The position numbers and the translations under genes were made by a program. A DNA stretch of 35,314 nt from Candidatus Gastranaerophilales bacterium (GTDB lineage Bacteria > Cyanobacteriota > Vampirovibrionia > Gastranaerophilales > Gastranaerophilaceae), in contig CALUWD010000018.1 of NCBI GenBank assembly GCA_944324385.1, positions 1 through 35,314 on the forward strand. Direction: 5' to 3'. A model generated the notes under the pieces. The model was given only the letters and a program-made list of their open reading frames with translations. It was not told where the DNA came from and made no database searches. The number at the start of each line of letters is the position of its first letter. The stretch's first letter is position 1. Below, one piece after another: positions 7,424 through 15,657 of the stretch.

Positions 7424-9160
7424 ATGATTAAACCAAAAAAAGCCGTTGAAAATATTCAACCATACGATACTCCAAAATATGCACACCTTTGTAATTTAAA
7501 ACTAGATTCTAATGAAAACCCTTACGGTGTGTCGCAAGAGGTTTTATTTGCCCTAAAGGAGCTTAATAACGCACAAATTTCAAGATACCCGCACTATGGG
7601 GAACTTATTGACAAACTTGCACAGAAATTTACTTTAAATGATAGGCAAATTTTGGCTACAAATGGAGCAGATGAGGCGTTAAGTATTATTATTGGGACTT
7701 ATTTAGATAATGATGACGAGCTTTTATGTTTTAAACCTACATTTTCAATGCCAAAAATATATACAATGTGTTCAAATGGTAATTTTAAATCTGTTGATTA
7801 CTATACAAAATGGGTTTTTGATGCTGATAAGTTAATTGACGGAGTTAGTGAAAAAACAAAAATAATATATGTTACAAGCCCAAATAATCCAACAGGAGAG
7901 TGTGCAGCACTTAATGACATTGAAAAAATACTGCAAAAATTTCCCTCTGTCGCTTTAATTCTTGATGTTACATACATTAATTTTGCGCACAATGCCCCTG
8001 ATTATTACTCCCTTGTTAAAAAATACGATAATTTATTTATTGTAAAATCTTTTTCCAAGGACTTTGGGCTTGCAGGGTTAAGGTTAGGAGTAATTTTAAG
8101 TCAAGAACAAAATATTATGCAGTGCAAAAAAGTAATTTCTCCATACTCTGTAAATGCTGCTGCGATTTGTGCGGGTATGGCAGCACTGAATGATATTGAA
8201 TATGAAAAATTTATAAAAGAACAAATAAAAATTTCTCGTGAAACATTAATGCAAGGGCTTTTAGAGCTTGGTTTTAAGCCGTACAAGAGTGAAGCTAATT
8301 TTGTACTATGCGATTTTGGCAATTATTGTGATTTTGTATATTGGAAATTGAAAACCTCTGGAATTTTAGTAAGGGATTTTAAAAACTCAGATATATTAAA
8401 GAATTGTCTGAGAATAACAACCCCTAGGGTAGAGGATTTGAGCAAAATTTTTGACGCTTTACAAAAAAAAGATATGCTTGTTTTTGATCTTGACGGCGTT
8501 GTCTTTGATGTTTCAAATTCTTATAGACTGGCTATTAAGGAGACTTTTAAACATTTTTCCTCAAAAGAAATTTCTGACAAGGAAATTCAGGAAGCAAAAG
8601 AGCTTGGTGGGCTAAATTGTGACTGGGATTTGACAAAGTATTTGTTAAGTAAACATAGCGTTGAAGTTGAACTTGAGGATGTAATTAAAGTCTTTCAAAA
8701 TATGTTTTTTAACCCCAACAAAGAGGGTTCAAAGGGCATTATTGACAATGAAAAACTTGTTATTGAACCGGAAATTTTTGAAAAATTATCAAAATATTAT
8801 GATTTTTCAGTCTTCACAGGAAGACCAAAGGATGAAACTATTTATTCGCTTGAAAAATTTGGCATTTTAAAATATTTCTGTAAAATTATTTCTCAGGATG
8901 ATTTAGAAAAAGACAAAAGAAAACCGCATCCTGAAGGTTTAAATAGAATTAAAAGGGAGACAATCTACAATAATATTTGCTATTTTGGCGATACTATTGA
9001 TGATATTTATTCTGGCGTTGCAAGCACAACTTGTGTTTATGGAGTAACAAATAAAAACTCTAAAAATGCTCAAATATTTTTAGATGCAGGTGCTGCTGAT
9101 GTTATAGAAGACATTTCAAAGTTAGACGAATTTTTAAAGGGAAAAGTTTTATGCAAGTAA
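7424..9160 (+). CDS. hisC: HisC histidinol-phosphate aminotransferase fused to a HAD phosphatase domain
   Basis: Residues 1 to about 348 form a PLP fold-type I aminotransferase of the HisC family: KLDSNENPYG near the start, TNGADEALS, YVTSPNNPTGE, and KSFSKDFGLAGLRLG with the PLP lysine at 212. It converts imidazole-acetol phosphate to histidinol phosphate. Residues about 350-578 form a HAD subfamily IA phosphatase: DLD(G) at 355-357, TGRP with Thr465, a Lys near 500, and GDTIDD with Asp523/526/527. All HAD catalytic positions are present. The fusion and the 10-base overlap with hisB suggest the HAD domain is histidinol-phosphate phosphatase, acting on the product of the aminotransferase; this is inference from context. 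The two domains are normally separate proteins. Confidence 0.88.
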   Translation: MIKPKKAVENIQPYDTPKYAHLCNLKLDSNENPYGVSQEVLFALKELNNAQISRYPHYGELIDKLAQKFTLNDRQILATNGADEALSIIIGTYLDNDDELLCFKPTFSMPKIYTMCSNGNFKSVDYYTKWVFDADKLIDGVSEKTKIIYVTSPNNPTGECAALNDIEKILQKFPSVALILDVTYINFAHNAPDYYSLVKKYDNLFIVKSFSKDFGLAGLRLGVILSQEQNIMQCKKVISPYSVNAAAICAGMAALNDIEYEKFIKEQIKISRETLMQGLLELGFKPYKSEANFVLCDFGNYCDFVYWKLKTSGILVRDFKNSDILKNCLRITTPRVEDLSKIFDALQKKDMLVFDLDGVVFDVSNSYRLAIKETFKHFSSKEISDKEIQEAKELGGLNCDWDLTKYLLSKHSVEVELEDVIKVFQNMFFNPNKEGSKGIIDNEKLVIEPEIFEKLSKYYDFSVFTGRPKDETIYSLEKFGILKYFCKIISQDDLEKDKRKPHPEGLNRIKRETIYNNICYFGDTIDDIYSGVASTTCVYGVTNKNSKNAQIFLDAGAADVIEDISKLDEFLKGKVLCK

Positions 9161-9735
9161 TTGAAAAATCAAGAAATACCAATGAAACACAAGTGTCTGT
9201 TGCTCTTAATCCTCGCGGTTGCGGCTCTTATGAAATTTCCACACCAATTAAATTTTTTAATCACATGTTGGAACTTTTTTCAGCACATTCGATGATTGAT
9301 TTAAAGATAAATGCAAATTCTCTAGATAATGACCCGCACCACCTTGTTGAAGATGTCGCAATTACTCTTGGGCAGGCATTTAATGAAGCGCTCGGTGATA
9401 AGCGAGGTATAAACAGATATGCAAGCATAATATTGCCCATGGATGAAGCGCTTGTAATGTGCGCTGTTGATATTTCAGGCAGACCTTATTGTAAATGTGA
9501 TATACAAATAAAAGAAGAAAAAACTTCTGATTTTGAAACAGTTCTGCTTGCTCATTTTTTCAATAGCTTTTCTCAAAATGCAGGTTTAACTCTGCACATT
9601 AAAATGTTGGATGGCGTTGACCCTCATCATATAATTGAATGTACCTTTAAGGCCTTTGCAAGAGCTTTAAAATGTGCAGTTGCTCTTGATGTTACAAACC
9701 CAGATGTTATACCTTCTACCAAGGGCGTTATATAA
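9151..9735 (+). CDS. hisB: Imidazoleglycerol-phosphate dehydratase
   Basis: The 194-residue single-domain IGPD removes water from imidazoleglycerol phosphate, the step before the HisC reaction. Both metal-binding motifs are present: DPHHLVEDVAITLG (about residues 68-81) and DPHHIIECTFKAFARALK in the second half. It also has the family start pattern and a C-terminal PDVIPSTKG. It lacks an N-terminal phosphatase domain, unlike the bifunctional HisB of enterobacteria; the phosphatase is instead fused to the upstream HisC. It starts inside the end of that gene (10-base overlap), which suggests translational coupling. Confidence 0.96.
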   Translation: MQVIEKSRNTNETQVSVALNPRGCGSYEISTPIKFFNHMLELFSAHSMIDLKINANSLDNDPHHLVEDVAITLGQAFNEALGDKRGINRYASIILPMDEALVMCAVDISGRPYCKCDIQIKEEKTSDFETVLLAHFFNSFSQNAGLTLHIKMLDGVDPHHIIECTFKAFARALKCAVALDVTNPDVIPSTKGVI

Positions 9736-9759
9736 AAAAACAATTTTAATGAAGTAGTC

Positions 9760-10188
9760 ATGACTATAGGAAATAATGACCCTATTTCCTCAAAAGATAA
9801 ATATGCCCCTAAAAATCCTGATGACAAGAGAAATTCCATTGAGATTCCTCAAGAAGAAGCATTTGATGGATTAATAGCTGATATCGAGAGAGAAAAGCCT
9901 GATGCTATTATTGTTATTAAACAAATTTATCTTGATGACGCTCCTTTGTTTGATGAAAATGGTGAAGCAATAGAACCAAATAGAAAAATCTCTTGTGCTT
10001 TTGATAATTTTATTCCAACTGATGGCAGAAGTGAAATTTTGCAAAATGCCAATAAGGAAGATGTTATTATTGGTGGCAAAAAATTAAGAATTGATGATAC
10101 CTTAATCTATCAACTAAAATCTGCGCAAGGCAAATATGAAAAAGGTACAACCTATCCAAAATTTGAATTGGTTGAAACAATAGATTAA
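9760..10188 (+). CDS. Hypothetical acidic protein
   Basis: I do not recognise this 142-residue protein. It is acidic and hydrophilic, with no signal peptide or membrane segment. The first ~40 residues look disordered (rich in Asp, Lys, Pro, Ser). A mixed alpha/beta part follows (DAIIVIKQIYLDD, then DVIIGGKKLRIDDTLIYQLKSAQGKY). It lies 24 bases after hisB and four bases before the decayed HD-domain gene, so it might have been translated together with that gene. A weak GAAG element precedes the ATG. Confidence 0.6.
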   Translation: MTIGNNDPISSKDKYAPKNPDDKRNSIEIPQEEAFDGLIADIEREKPDAIIVIKQIYLDDAPLFDENGEAIEPNRKISCAFDNFIPTDGRSEILQNANKEDVIIGGKKLRIDDTLIYQLKSAQGKYEKGTTYPKFELVETID

Positions 10189-10191
10189 CAT

Positions 10192-12318
10192 ATGTCGCTT
10201 TTTAGTAATGTAAAATTAAATATACGTCAACATTTTTTAGATAAGACAGCTAACCCATTAAGTGTAAATAATGTTGTGTCTAACAGTTTGAAAACGCTTA
10301 ATAAAGATGTTTTTGAAAAATCAAGTTCAACCAATAAAGATGGAAATTATATGATTTCTGCGCTTTTGGATGACAAAGAAAATAAAAAGTTGTATTCATT
10401 GCTTGATAACAAGCAAATATAAAAATTAATTCAAGATGGCAAAATTAATGCTGCTTCCGTACTGAAAATTGCCAAATTTGATGAATTGGTATCAAATATT
10501 TCAAACAAGACACCAGTTGATGAGAGTAACCAAAGTGCGGATGATTTTAAGGGTGTAAATATCTTTGATTTGCTTGCTATTGCCAATATAAGGAGAAATT
10601 TATACTCTTTAAGTTCAAATGATAAATTTGAACTGCAATTTTATGTAAGAGAGCTTAAACACTTATTTGATATAGATAACTTATTTAGTGATGACGAAAA
10701 AAATGAAATTAACTAGTTGGACAAATTATTAGTTAAATCTTTAAAATACGCAATAAATCCTACTCAGATTACAAAAGAAAATAAGAAGAATATGATGACA
10801 GGGTTTTTTGCTAACAATGACAAATCGCTGGATAAATTACTCTCAACAACAGATTTCAGGCAATTTGGCAAACAGGGCTTGCCATTGTCCTATCCAAGAA
10901 AAGCATTTTTAAACGATTTAACAGAGGTTTTTGCAAGAGTTTCCAAATATAAAAAGGACGAAATAGCTCAAAAGCTTGGTGTTTCTTTTATTGAAGACGG
11001 GTATAACAAAATAATCGGGTATGATGGAATAATTGATTTAACAAATCTGGCAAGCGACGGAGTTGAAGGAGAAGTTTTGAGTTTAGCAAACAGATTTATT
11101 AAAGAAAACTCTATCATAACCGGTGACAAAAAACTTGATAATGCGCTAAATTCTTTAATTGAAGGCATGCCTGAATTTATTAATGTAATTGGAAAACAGC
11201 AACATGTGACTCAGACATTATCTGTTGACGCATATATTCTATCTGTGCTTCAATTCACAATGGCAAATAAAGATTATGTGAAATTGTCTGATGAAGATAA
11301 AACTTGTTTAAAATTTGCAATTGTTTTGCATGATATTGCAAAATCTGAAGGAATTATAGATAAACAACATCCTGATAATTCAGCATTATTTGCAAAAAAT
11401 ATAATGGAAAAATATCAATTTTCTAAAGAAATAAATGATAGAATATTTGAAATTGTTAAAAATCATCACTGGCTTGAAAAATTTTTCGTATGCATTGAGG
11501 CCAGAAAAACAGGCGCCTGTTGCTAATTATGTCAGTAGTATAAACGCAACCGGACAGTTATTATTTGCAACTAAAATAATAAGGGAGGATTTAATCCCAA
11601 AAGTTATATACAAGGGTAAAGAATACAAAGTAATTGATTTTACAAAAATGGATAAGAATACAGACTTATCTAAATTTGGCTTTGAGCCTGGTGTTACTTA
11701 TGATACCGCAAGATTTTTTTACACGCAGGTGATATTAGAGACTTTTATATAGCTGTTAATTTATCAAATATTGTTAATGATGGGTTTTTATCTACTTCAT
11801 GCGTTTCTCCGGGTGATTGCAAAACATTTTGTGACATGTCTTTTGCAGTAAGTTTTGATTGTGAAAAACAAAATATTGCCAGTGCTTTTTATATCGATCA
11901 GTATTCTGGTTATAAAAAGAATTTTAGCCTTTTTAGTAAAATTATTACAGGAGAAGATAAAAAGTTTGTACAATATAGGCAAACTGTGCCTGATTTAATA
12001 AAAACAGGCTTGAATTTAGATGATAATGAATACATAGAGTTATTTAATATGTTTAAATCTAAAAAATATTTATCTCAAATAAGTGATAATAAAATGTATA
12101 AAGTTGGTAAAAAAGTATTGAGTGGTGAAAAAATAAAAAAAGCAATCGTGGACGCTGAAAATAAACTATCTTCCTCGCTTTTATATAATGAGATAAACCT
12201 GTATAACCCTAAAATAAATGCTTTTGCTGCAAAAGTTAATTCTTTAGATGAAATACCAGAGGATTTTTTAAATTTTGCACATGAATATAATTTGCCGATC
12301 TATATTTTTGGTGATTAG
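10192..12318 (+). pseudogene. Decayed HD-domain repeat protein (two nonsense mutations, two frameshifts)
   Basis: This was a single gene of about 709 codons. It has an in-frame TAA at 10420, an in-frame TAG at 10714, a frameshift at a five-T run near 11480 (removing one T restores EKFSYALRPEKQ), and a compensating shift at a seven-T run near 11713 (adding one T restores ARFFLHAGD). The joined product has an N-terminal unit (LLDNKQI-stop-KLIQDGKIN) matching the ~37-residue repeat of the gene at 26415-28151. A mid-domain has an HD phosphohydrolase pattern (GKQQHVTQ, then FAIVLHDIAKSEG, then QHPDNSALF, then VKNHH). The C-terminal ~240 residues (FLSTSCVSPGDCK, NIASAFYIDQYSG) are unassigned. Without the lesions it might hydrolyse nucleotides or phosphoesters. 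Sequencing error could explain the homopolymer shifts but less easily the two stops. Confidence 0.8.
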
Positions 12319-12325
12319 TTCATAA

Positions 12326-12350
12326 AAAATGAGCCTTTTGGGCTCATTTT
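12326..12350. terminator. Bidirectional terminator
   Basis: A ten-pair stem (AAAATGAGCC with GGCTCATTTT, five-base loop) is flanked by A-rich sequence on the left and ATTTTTT on the right. It serves the plus-strand pseudogene and, by overlap with the stop, the converging coiled-coil gene. Confidence 0.8.
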
Positions 12351-12669
12351 ATTTTTTAGTTGCTTGTATTTGCGCTATGCGTTTTTTAATATTTTCTGCC
12401 ATATCAATTTCAAGTTGTTTGATTTGAACTAGAACATGTGCCATGGCGGGCGTTGGGTCATCGGTGTTTATATTTGTACCAATTAAACTCGATTTTAAAG
12501 CTTCAATTTTTCCTTCAGTTGAATCAATTATCTGTATAACACTTTTGATTTCATCATCTGTAAACTTAATGTCTTTTAGTTTTTGTGCCATTTTTTGTTT
12601 AATTTGTTCACGTTCTTTTGCAATTTGCAAAGTTTTGTCGTCTTTTTCGCTAAATTTTTCGTCAAACAT
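12349..12669 (-). CDS. Small coiled-coil protein, unknown function
   Basis: The 106-residue, highly charged protein is almost wholly helical with heptad-like spacing (KEREQIKQKMAQKLKDIKF, then EIKSVIQIIDSTEGKIEALK, then HVLVQIKQLEIDMAENIKKR). It has no signal peptide or membrane segment. A break around residues 65-73 (NTDDPTPAM) suggests a helical hairpin. It starts seven bases after the stop of the radical SAM gene with a GAGG ribosome site, so the two are likely co-transcribed. It may be a partner or adaptor of that enzyme; no family is recognised. Confidence 0.65.
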   Translation of the reverse strand: MFDEKFSEKDDKTLQIAKEREQIKQKMAQKLKDIKFTDDEIKSVIQIIDSTEGKIEALKSSLIGTNINTDDPTPAMAHVLVQIKQLEIDMAENIKKRIAQIQATKK

Positions 12670-12676
12670 TTTTACC

Positions 12677-14482
12677 TCACAATCTCAATTTATAATTTTG
12701 TAACTCTTTTACAGTGTATTTTGTTAAATATAAAAATAAATATTCCCTATACCTTAAATACATCCAAGCTGGATTGTTGTATGCAGTAAGGCAAGTACTT
12801 GTGCATAGTTTTAAAATTTCATCTAGTTCATTTTTATTCATTCCCGAAGATTCAAAAACATAACTTGGCATAAACTCATCTACTGCGGGATATACATTTG
12901 TAATCCCGTAGGCTTCAGGGTTTTCTCTTAGTTTTGTATGTTTCCCCATGGTAAATACGCTTCTTCCATATGAATGGATTATGCCTTTATTTTTTACCAG
13001 TAATTCTATTGTCTTGTAAGCGTCTTCTTTTGTTTCAGCTGGAAATCCAAAAAATATAAATGCAAAATTCCATATTCCACAATCAGATGAATTTTTTAAT
13101 ATTTCAAGCCTTTTATCCAAGTCTATGCCCTTATTAATAAGCTTCATAATTTTATTTGAGCCAGATTCCAGTCCCCATAAAACCATTTTTAGCCCGTATC
13201 TGTGCGCTTTATTTAAAATTTCATAGCTAAAAGCTGACTCTAAACGTGCATCCATAAAATAATTTACTTTTACATTTTCCATCTCAAGGGTATCTGAAAG
13301 CTCTTTTAAATAAGTTGGGCCTACTGATTCATCTATAAATTCAAACTTATCAATATTATATTTTTCTTTAATTTCTTTAAATTCGTCCACCAATTTTTGA
13401 GGATTTTTTACATTGTAATTTTGCCCAAAACCCTGATCGCAAAAACTGCATTTGCCCCAGTAGCAACCGCGAGATGACTGAAATGGCAGAATTATTTCAG
13501 GCGCAAAGTATTTGTCAAAATCGTAGTCATCAAGGCAAATATTTGCCATATCGTTGAGCTTTAGCGGTTCTTTTTTTGGGTTAACGATGATTTTCCCGTC
13601 TTTTGGATAAACAAGATTTGAAACATCTTCAATATTTATTTCGCCGTTAATGTGTCTTGCAAGCTCTACAACGGGTAGTTCGCCTTCTTCAACAAGTAAA
13701 CTGTGACAGAATAGTTCAAAAAATTCAGGCTTATCTTTTAGGGCTTCAACTACTCTACCAAAGAAATTTCCGCCAATATTAATATGTGCATTTAGTGAAT
13801 TTTTAAGCATATTTGCAAGAGTAAGCCCTGGGACAATTTGGCTTGATGAATTAATTGAAATGCCTACATATTTTGCATCAATCTTTTTAAATTCTTCGAT
13901 TTTTGACTTGTAAAAGTCTATGAACATATTTGTGCTTTGGTCAAAAACGTAGTATTTTATTGTTTCGTAATTAAACCTAAAAAATGGGTTATTGTATGTG
14001 TCAAGACTGATTTTTGATGGGTAATAAGGTAGTGAAACAATCTCCAGTGCCTCGTCAATAATACTCATGGATTTAATTAAAATTTCAGGCTTATAAAACG
14101 CCTGCTTATCTTTTATTGCAGCTTTTGCCTCGTCTGCAAATTCTGCTATTTTTATTAGTTCAGAAGGTTTTTGGGTAATATACTCTTTAACTTTAGAATA
14201 TTTCACCATTTTGTTTTGAATATCAAAGGGATATTCACTAAAATCTTTGTCTTTAGAATGGTATTTTGAAATTTCTTTTATCAGCTCATCTTGTCCTCTT
14301 ATTGCTTTTTCAGCACTATCAAGGATATAATTTTTTGTTAAAATTTTATTGTAAAATTCTATATTTAAATCGCAAACTTTTGTTTCAAAACCTGCCTTTT
14401 TAAGCTGTGCGCTTAAAGAAGGTATTGCAAAATGTGGGCTTATTGGTGTCCATTGCGGAGGAAATAACATTAATACTTTCAT
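12677..14482 (-). CDS. B12-binding-domain radical SAM enzyme
   Basis: The 601-residue protein begins with a cobalamin-binding-type Rossmann fold (MKVLMLFPPQWTP...AIPSLSAQLKKAGFETKVCDLN). Another alpha/beta segment lies at about residues 200-245 (KYVGISINSSSQIVPGLTLAN). The radical SAM core starts at SSRGCYWGKCSFCDQ with Cys340, Cys345 and Cys348. The spacing is CX4CX2C, not the common CX3CX2C. WGLESGSNKIMKLINKG and FIFFGFPAETKEDA are further core motifs (SAM-binding GES-like and beta-6 regions). Related enzymes methylate or rearrange unreactive carbons; the substrate here is unknown. A long helical insert occupies residues 50-190. No Shine-Dalgarno is visible, and a -10-like TATACT ends six bases before the ATG. 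Confidence 0.85.
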   Translation of the reverse strand: MKVLMLFPPQWTPISPHFAIPSLSAQLKKAGFETKVCDLNIEFYNKILTKNYILDSAEKAIRGQDELIKEISKYHSKDKDFSEYPFDIQNKMVKYSKVKEYITQKPSELIKIAEFADEAKAAIKDKQAFYKPEILIKSMSIIDEALEIVSLPYYPSKISLDTYNNPFFRFNYETIKYYVFDQSTNMFIDFYKSKIEEFKKIDAKYVGISINSSSQIVPGLTLANMLKNSLNAHINIGGNFFGRVVEALKDKPEFFELFCHSLLVEEGELPVVELARHINGEINIEDVSNLVYPKDGKIIVNPKKEPLKLNDMANICLDDYDFDKYFAPEIILPFQSSRGCYWGKCSFCDQGFGQNYNVKNPQKLVDEFKEIKEKYNIDKFEFIDESVGPTYLKELSDTLEMENVKVNYFMDARLESAFSYEILNKAHRYGLKMVLWGLESGSNKIMKLINKGIDLDKRLEILKNSSDCGIWNFAFIFFGFPAETKEDAYKTIELLVKNKGIIHSYGRSVFTMGKHTKLRENPEAYGITNVYPAVDEFMPSYVFESSGMNKNELDEILKLCTSTCLTAYNNPAWMYLRYREYLFLYLTKYTVKELQNYKLRL

Positions 14483-14488
14483 TTTATT

Positions 14489-14494
14489 AGTATA
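14489..14494 (-). promoter_or_regulatory. Possible -10 box of a leaderless radical SAM mRNA
   Basis: TATACT on the minus strand (five of six matches) ends exactly six bases before the ATG at 14482. The -35 region is weak. Confidence 0.35.
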
Positions 14495-14636
14495 GTGTTA
14501 TAAATAATTAATAAAACCATACATTTAAGGTAGTTTTGTTACAAAATGTAAAGCAATGGTATCTAATTTCTAAATATTTGCTATTTTTTGCCGATAAAAA
14601 TATTGAATGTAATATATTAGTTAAAGGAGTACACAA

Positions 14637-15623
14637 ATGAGCACAGGCGGAATTGGAAAATCATACGATGAGTTCCTGCAAAGCATAAAAGCGAGAGGGC
14701 TTGGCACTACCGCTCTTGGTAATGGTGAGGCAAACTTTGCTGATTATGCAAATGCACTAAGCAGTGAATTAAAAGAAGAACTTTTGCAAAGTGTGGGTGA
14801 TGAAGCAGGTGATGCACAGTTGCAAAGTAAGGTTGCTTCTTTATTCGGCGGCAAATCTGTAATGCAAAGTAATGAGATTATTAGCGCGGCGAGAAGTGCA
14901 GGTTTGCAATGCAGCGTAGAATATCGTTCAACATCTTATATTGTTGATAATAAATTTGACGGACATTATGACAAAGATGTAACAAACGGTTCTATTGCTA
15001 TTTATACTTTTTCTGACGGTAATTCAACTATTAAAATTGCTGATGCCAATGGCAATGGTGCTTTGGAGGCTGAAGAAATTTTTCTGAATGAAATTCTGGG
15101 CGATGTTACAAATAGCATTGGTGCTTCTTCAGCTACTGGAGGCACCCAGGCAACTCAAGAAGGCACAAGTGCGCTAGATGTTGCAAAAATGCAACAGAAT
15201 TTGTTATTGGAACAAATACAAAAAAGTAGAGCTAATCAAGAAGAAGCTGTAGAAAAACTTGAAGAATCAAGACAAAAAACTCAAGAGTTAATAGATAGTG
15301 CAAATGAAGACGGTTCTAAAGTTAAGAAAAAAGATGAAAGTGAAGAAGAAGAAAATTCAATAAGTCAGGCAAAATTTGAAAAACTTGTACTAAAAGAGGC
15401 TCTTTCTGGCTATAGTGGCAATGGTAGACCAAGTATTGAGGCAATTGAAAAGGCGGCAGATAAAATTAAATCAGAATATAATGTCGACTATGAAATGTCT
15501 GCTCAGGATGCTATTGCTTTATCTAAAGACTATTCTCGCGAAACTGATAAAATTGATTCAAAAAACAATAACAGTGAAAATCTTTTTGAAAGAGAATTAC
15601 TCGAAGAAGATGATGAAATTTAG
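14637..15623 (+). CDS. EF-hand-like loop protein with helical C-terminal half
   Basis: I do not recognise the family of this 328-residue protein. Residues 136-147 (DANGNGALEAEE) fit an EF-hand calcium-binding loop, with Asp/Asn/Asn/Glu/Glu at positions 1, 3, 5, 9 and 12. It has no signal peptide. The C-terminal half is strongly helical and charged, with a likely coiled coil at about residues 185-220 and an acidic linker (KKKDESEEEEN). The N-terminal half is Gly/Ser/Ala-rich. A good AAAGGAG ribosome site precedes the ATG, and a strong bidirectional terminator follows. The protein may bind calcium; location and role are unknown. Confidence 0.65.
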   Translation: MSTGGIGKSYDEFLQSIKARGLGTTALGNGEANFADYANALSSELKEELLQSVGDEAGDAQLQSKVASLFGGKSVMQSNEIISAARSAGLQCSVEYRSTSYIVDNKFDGHYDKDVTNGSIAIYTFSDGNSTIKIADANGNGALEAEEIFLNEILGDVTNSIGASSATGGTQATQEGTSALDVAKMQQNLLLEQIQKSRANQEEAVEKLEESRQKTQELIDSANEDGSKVKKKDESEEEENSISQAKFEKLVLKEALSGYSGNGRPSIEAIEKAADKIKSEYNVDYEMSAQDAIALSKDYSRETDKIDSKNNNSENLFERELLEEDDEI

Positions 15624-15629
15624 CAAATT

Positions 15630-15651
15630 AAACCCCGCAATTGCGGGGTTT
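15630..15651. terminator. Bidirectional terminator between EF-hand gene and pyk
   Basis: A perfect 22-base palindrome (11-base arms AAACCCCGCAA and TTGCGGGGTTT) is followed by TAATTTTTTA on the plus strand. It separates two converging genes and probably serves both. Confidence 0.8.
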
Positions 15652-15657
15652 AATTTT

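Noticed and set aside
11435-11752. Separate 105-codon gene in a second frame
   Set aside because: Its C-terminal part continues the HD-domain protein after a one-base shift in a T run, and its first part is antisensical to the conserved frame. It is a fragment of the pseudogene.
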